Of a stretch of 6,958 bases of DNA, positions 4,601 through 6,958 are shown in pieces. The stretch comes from Phycisphaerae bacterium (lineage in GTDB: Bacteria > Planctomycetota > Phycisphaerae > UBA1845), in NCBI GenBank assembly GCA_029260155.1, contig JAJDDU010000297.1, forward strand, positions 1 through 6,958, written 5' to 3'. The first letter of the stretch is position 1. Each line of letters starts with the position of its first letter. The position numbers and the translations under genes are program-made. The notes below the pieces were generated by a model. That model did no database searches. It saw nothing but the letters and a program-made list of their open reading frames with translations, and was not told the origin of the DNA.

Positions 4601-6958
4601 TCAATCGAAGAGCGCCTGGAAGGCTCCGAAGTCGGCGAAGTCAACGTCTCCGTCTTGATCAGCGTCAAAGCACGCGCATTGCACGATGGGGCCGTTGCCG
4701 CTCGACTCAAGCGGTCCCGTCGTGCAGTCCACGAAATCGCTAAAGTCGGCGAGATCGACACTGCTGTCACCATTTCCGTCGCCCACTCGGAAACACTCGA
4801 CGCATTGATCCGATTGTTCGTCGCAAAACGGAAGTTCGGGCGTGTCGCACGGTTCGATTCCAGGTTGACAGAAACCACCTTCGCATGCCTCGGCGCCATT
4901 GCAGAACTGGCCATCGTCGCATTCAACGGACTCGATGCACTTCTGGCAATCGGGCACCGCTTCACCCATGCAAGTTCCGGTGTCGCACGCATCGTTGGCG
5001 GTGCACGCCAGACCGTCATCGCAGGACTCGCCCTCGTTGATCGGAAGTGACTGGCAAACTCCGGTCACGGGATTGCACACACCCAGTTTGCAGGCATCGT
5101 CAAGTCCCGAGCAATCCTTGGGCGTGCCAGAGCACGTGCCCGTTTCACAGGCGTCGTTTTCGGTACAGGGATCGCTGTCGTCACAGGCGCCGCCTTCGTT
5201 GGTTGGCTGGGCCTCGCATACACCGGTCTCCGAGTCGCATACACCGACTTCGCACGTATCATCAAGCTCTGAGCAATCCACGGGCGTTCCGAGACACGTG
5301 CCCGCGTCACAGGATTCGTCCTCGGTGCAACCGTCGTTGTCGTCGCAGACACCACCGTCGTTTGTCGGGCTGGCCTCACATGCACCCGTCACAGGGTTGC
5401 ACACGCCAATGTTGCAAGTGTCGTCAATCCCCGAGCAGTCGATTGGGGCACCGGAACACATACCTGCTTCGCACGCGTCATTCTCCGTGCAGGGGTCGGT
5501 GTCGTCGCAAGCGCCGCCCTGGTTGGCGGGTAGGGCCTCACACACAGCCGTCACCGGATTACACGTCCCCAGGTTACACGTGTCGTCAAACTCGGAGCAA
5601 TCGATGGGCGTGCCTGCACACGCACCGGCGTCGCAAGCATCGTTCTCGGTGCATACATTGAGGTCGTCACAGACGCCGCCCTGGTTGGTCGGTTCGGGGG
5701 CGCAGATTCCGTCAAGCGGATTGCACACGCCCACGTTGCAGTCATCGTCCAGTACTTCGCAGCTTACGGTTGTTCCCGCGCATTGTCCGCCACTGCAGGT
5801 ATCGTTGTCCGTGCAAGCATTGCCGTCGTCGCACGCCTCTTCGTTCCAGACGTACACGCACATTCCGTCAGGACACGTGTCGGTCGTGCACAGGTTGCCG
5901 TCGTCACAGTTTGTTGGGTCCACACACTTCTGGCAATCCGGAAGCGGTTCACCGATGCATGCGCCGGCATTGCATTGGTCGTTGATGGTGCACTCCAAGC
6001 CGTCGTCGCAAGATTGGCCCTCGCCGATTGGAAGTGTCTGACAGACGCCGGTGACCGGATTGCAGACGCCGACTCGGCAGTCGTCGTCAAGATCGCTGCA
6101 ATCGACCGCGGAACCGGAACACGTACCGGCGCCGCAGCTGTCGTTCTCTGTACAAGGATCCGAGTCGTCACACGCGGCGCCTTTGTTGGCAGGCTGGGTT
6201 TCGCAATCGCCGCTCACCGCGTTGCACGCACCGACGTTGCAGGCATCGTTCAGCCCGGAACAATCGACCGGCGAACCAACGCACGCGCCCGCGTCGCAGG
6301 CATCGTTTTGCGTGCAGGCCTCGTTGTCGTCGCAGGCGCCACTTTGATTAGTTGGCTGGGCCTCGCAAGCGCCGGTCACCGCGTTGCACGTACCCGCGTT
6401 GCAGGCATCGTTCAGCCCGGAACAATCGACCGGCGAACCAACGCACGCGCCCGCGTCGCAGGCATCGTTTTCCGTGCAGGCCTCGTTGTCGTCGCAGGCG
6501 CCGCCTTGGTTTGTCGGCTGGGCCTCGCATATTCCGGTCGCCGCGTTACACGCACCGACGTTGCAGGCATCATCAAACTCCGTGCAATCAACCGGCGAGC
6601 CGATGCAGGTACCGGCGTCACAAGCGTCGTTTTCCGAGCAGGGAATGTTGTCGTCGCATGAACCACCCTGGTTGGCCGGTTGGCGTTCGCAAATACCGGT
6701 CACCGCGTTGCACGTACCCACGTTGCAGGCATCGTCCAACCCGGTGCAATCGACCGGCGAACCGACGCACATGCCCGCATCGCAGGCATCATTATCTGTG
6801 CAGGAATTACCGTCGTCGCATGTCCCACCCTGGTTGGTCGGTTGGCGTTCGCAGACCCCGGTCACCGAGTTGCACGTACCCGCGTTGCAGGCATCGTACA
6901 GCCCGGAACAATCGACCGGCGAACCAGCGCACGATCCCGAACAGCACGAGTCACTTTC
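4601..6958 (-). CDS. Secreted Cys-rich tandem-repeat protein with C-terminal dockerin-like EF-hand pair (5' end outside window)
   Basis: 785 codons to a TGA at 4601-4603. The frame stays open in repeat sequence to the right edge, so the GTG near 6865 is an internal Val and the true start and signal peptide lie beyond 6958. The protein has eleven units, the first partial, of 54 residues each. Every unit has eight Cys (positions 1, 7, 13, 18, 25, 32, 37, 44) and acidic CDD...CTENDACDAG-type loops; such modules occur in large surface proteins of planctomycetes and myxobacteria. The even Cys number suggests four disulfides per unit, hence an exported protein. Two cap modules containing PDCQKC (6010-5924 and 5023-4937) interrupt or end the array. 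A further Cys-rich linker leads to the C-terminal 61 residues, which hold two complete EF-like loops, DGNGDSSVDLAD and DADQDGDVDFAD, the planctomycete variant of type I dockerin; these should bind calcium. No enzyme domain is visible in this part. A role in surface attachment or a matrix is inferred only. Confidence 0.9.
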   Translation of the reverse strand, partial: ESDSCCSGSCAGSPVDCSGLYDACNAGTCNSVTGVCERQPTNQGGTCDDGNSCTDNDACDAGMCVGSPVDCTGLDDACNVGTCNAVTGICERQPANQGGSCDDNIPCSENDACDAGTCIGSPVDCTEFDDACNVGACNAATGICEAQPTNQGGACDDNEACTENDACDAGACVGSPVDCSGLNDACNAGTCNAVTGACEAQPTNQSGACDDNEACTQNDACDAGACVGSPVDCSGLNDACNVGACNAVSGDCETQPANKGAACDDSDPCTENDSCGAGTCSGSAVDCSDLDDDCRVGVCNPVTGVCQTLPIGEGQSCDDGLECTINDQCNAGACIGEPLPDCQKCVDPTNCDDGNLCTTDTCPDGMCVYVWNEEACDDGNACTDNDTCSGGQCAGTTVSCEVLDDDCNVGVCNPLDGICAPEPTNQGGVCDDLNVCTENDACDAGACAGTPIDCSEFDDTCNLGTCNPVTAVCEALPANQGGACDDTDPCTENDACEAGMCSGAPIDCSGIDDTCNIGVCNPVTGACEASPTNDGGVCDDNDGCTEDESCDAGTCLGTPVDCSELDDTCEVGVCDSETGVCEAQPTNEGGACDDSDPCTENDACETGTCSGTPKDCSGLDDACKLGVCNPVTGVCQSLPINEGESCDDGLACTANDACDTGTCMGEAVPDCQKCIESVECDDGQFCNGAEACEGGFCQPGIEPCDTPELPFCDEQSDQCVECFRVGDGNGDSSVDLADFSDFVDCTTGPLESSGNGPIVQCACFDADQDGDVDFADFGAFQALFD
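4604..4786 (-). other. Dockerin-like paired EF-hand domain at the C-terminus of the repeat protein
   Basis: The last 61 residues have calcium-type loops with acidic or Asn/Ser side chains at positions 1, 3, 5, 7, 9 and 12 (DGNGDSSVDLAD, then DADQDGDVDFAD). Each loop is followed by an aromatic helix start (FSDF, FGAF). A Cys-containing spacer with TGP separates them, as in many planctomycete secreted proteins. In cellulosomes dockerins bind cohesins; here the partner is unknown. Confidence 0.75.
5024..5833 (-). repeat. Repeat block B: five 162-bp coding units
   Basis: Five consecutive units of exactly 54 codons: 5833-5672, 5671-5510, 5509-5348, 5347-5186 and 5185-5024, with no length change. 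Each encodes CDD...CT..D.C...C...DC....D.C..G.C......C. They pair in order with the units of block A: the second units of both blocks have EFDD, the fifth have SDPCTEND and end in LPI.EG.S. Confidence 0.9.
5834..6010 (-). repeat. Cap and linker module between repeat blocks A and B
   Basis: 59 codons. The first 29 (6010-5924) match the second cap at 5023-4937: both read CDDGL.CT.ND.C..G.C.GE..PDCQKC. The remainder is a short divergent Cys-rich linker (CDDGNLCTTDTC) absent from the standard unit. Cap starts are 987 bp apart. Confidence 0.8.
6011..6958 (-). repeat. Repeat block A: at least five full plus one partial 162-bp coding unit
   Basis: Full units at 6820-6659, 6658-6497, 6496-6335, 6334-6173 and 6172-6011, with a partial unit (46 of 54 codons) running off the right edge at 6821-6958. 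The period is exactly 162 bases, so copies stay in register. The array continues outside the window by an unknown number of units. Confidence 0.9.

Noticed and set aside
4899..6661. Long plus-strand open frames opposite the repeat gene (4899-6041 and 5783-6661)
   Set aside because: Their internal periodicity simply mirrors the 162-bp units, and no domain or ribosome site is seen. The minus-strand reading has ordered Cys spacing and an EF-hand end, so these are shadows.
5024..6958. CRISPR-like direct repeats
   Set aside because: The period is 162 bp, in frame and protein coding; there are no short identical repeats separated by unique spacers.

Overview
The window looks like chromosomal DNA from a planctomycete, possibly of the Phycisphaerae type. 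Three things suggest this: high G+C; a secreted Cys-rich repeat protein ending in a paired EF-hand (dockerin-like) tail whose spacing is typical of planctomycete surface proteins; and remnants of a Pnkp/Hen1 RNA-repair operon, which occurs in that phylum among others. The assignment is inferred from protein character only; there is no rRNA or other marker gene here.

Layout. Positions 1-425 hold no convincing gene. On the minus strand, 426-2237 is a complete translational GTPase gene, typA/bipA, with a TTG start, a good Shine-Dalgarno site and a plausible promoter at 2341-2369. Upstream of it, also on the minus strand, 2434-3390 encodes a predicted lipoprotein of unknown function, again from a TTG start, with two internally duplicated halves. 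A 271-base divergent gap (3391-3661) carries a candidate plus-strand promoter.

The most surprising part is 3662-4308 on the plus strand. One open frame (3662-4243) begins as a textbook bacterial Hen1 N-terminus for about 112 residues. It then changes, without a frame break, into the C-terminal tail of a GH71/GH99-like glycosidase. Its stop codon overlaps by ATGA the start of a second frame, which opens like the kinase domain of Pnkp, Hen1's partner, and keeps the P-loop. About 23 residues later that similarity is lost. The hen1-pnkp gene order is therefore kept, but both genes are gutted and a foreign glycosidase tail lies between them. This is either a decayed, rearranged RNA-repair operon, an expressed chimera, or an assembly misjoin.

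From 4601 to beyond the right edge, on the minus strand, lies the 3' part (785 codons) of a gene for a secreted Cys-rich protein. It consists of eleven (one partial) 54-residue units with eight cysteines each. The units are organised in a higher-order repeat of 987 bp (five units plus a cap) and are followed by the EF-hand tail. Two neighbouring units share 105 of 106 bases, a sign of recent duplication or gene conversion.

Apart from the broken hen1/pnkp pair, the genes show no functional link: typA is housekeeping, and the lipoprotein and repeat protein are envelope or surface proteins.
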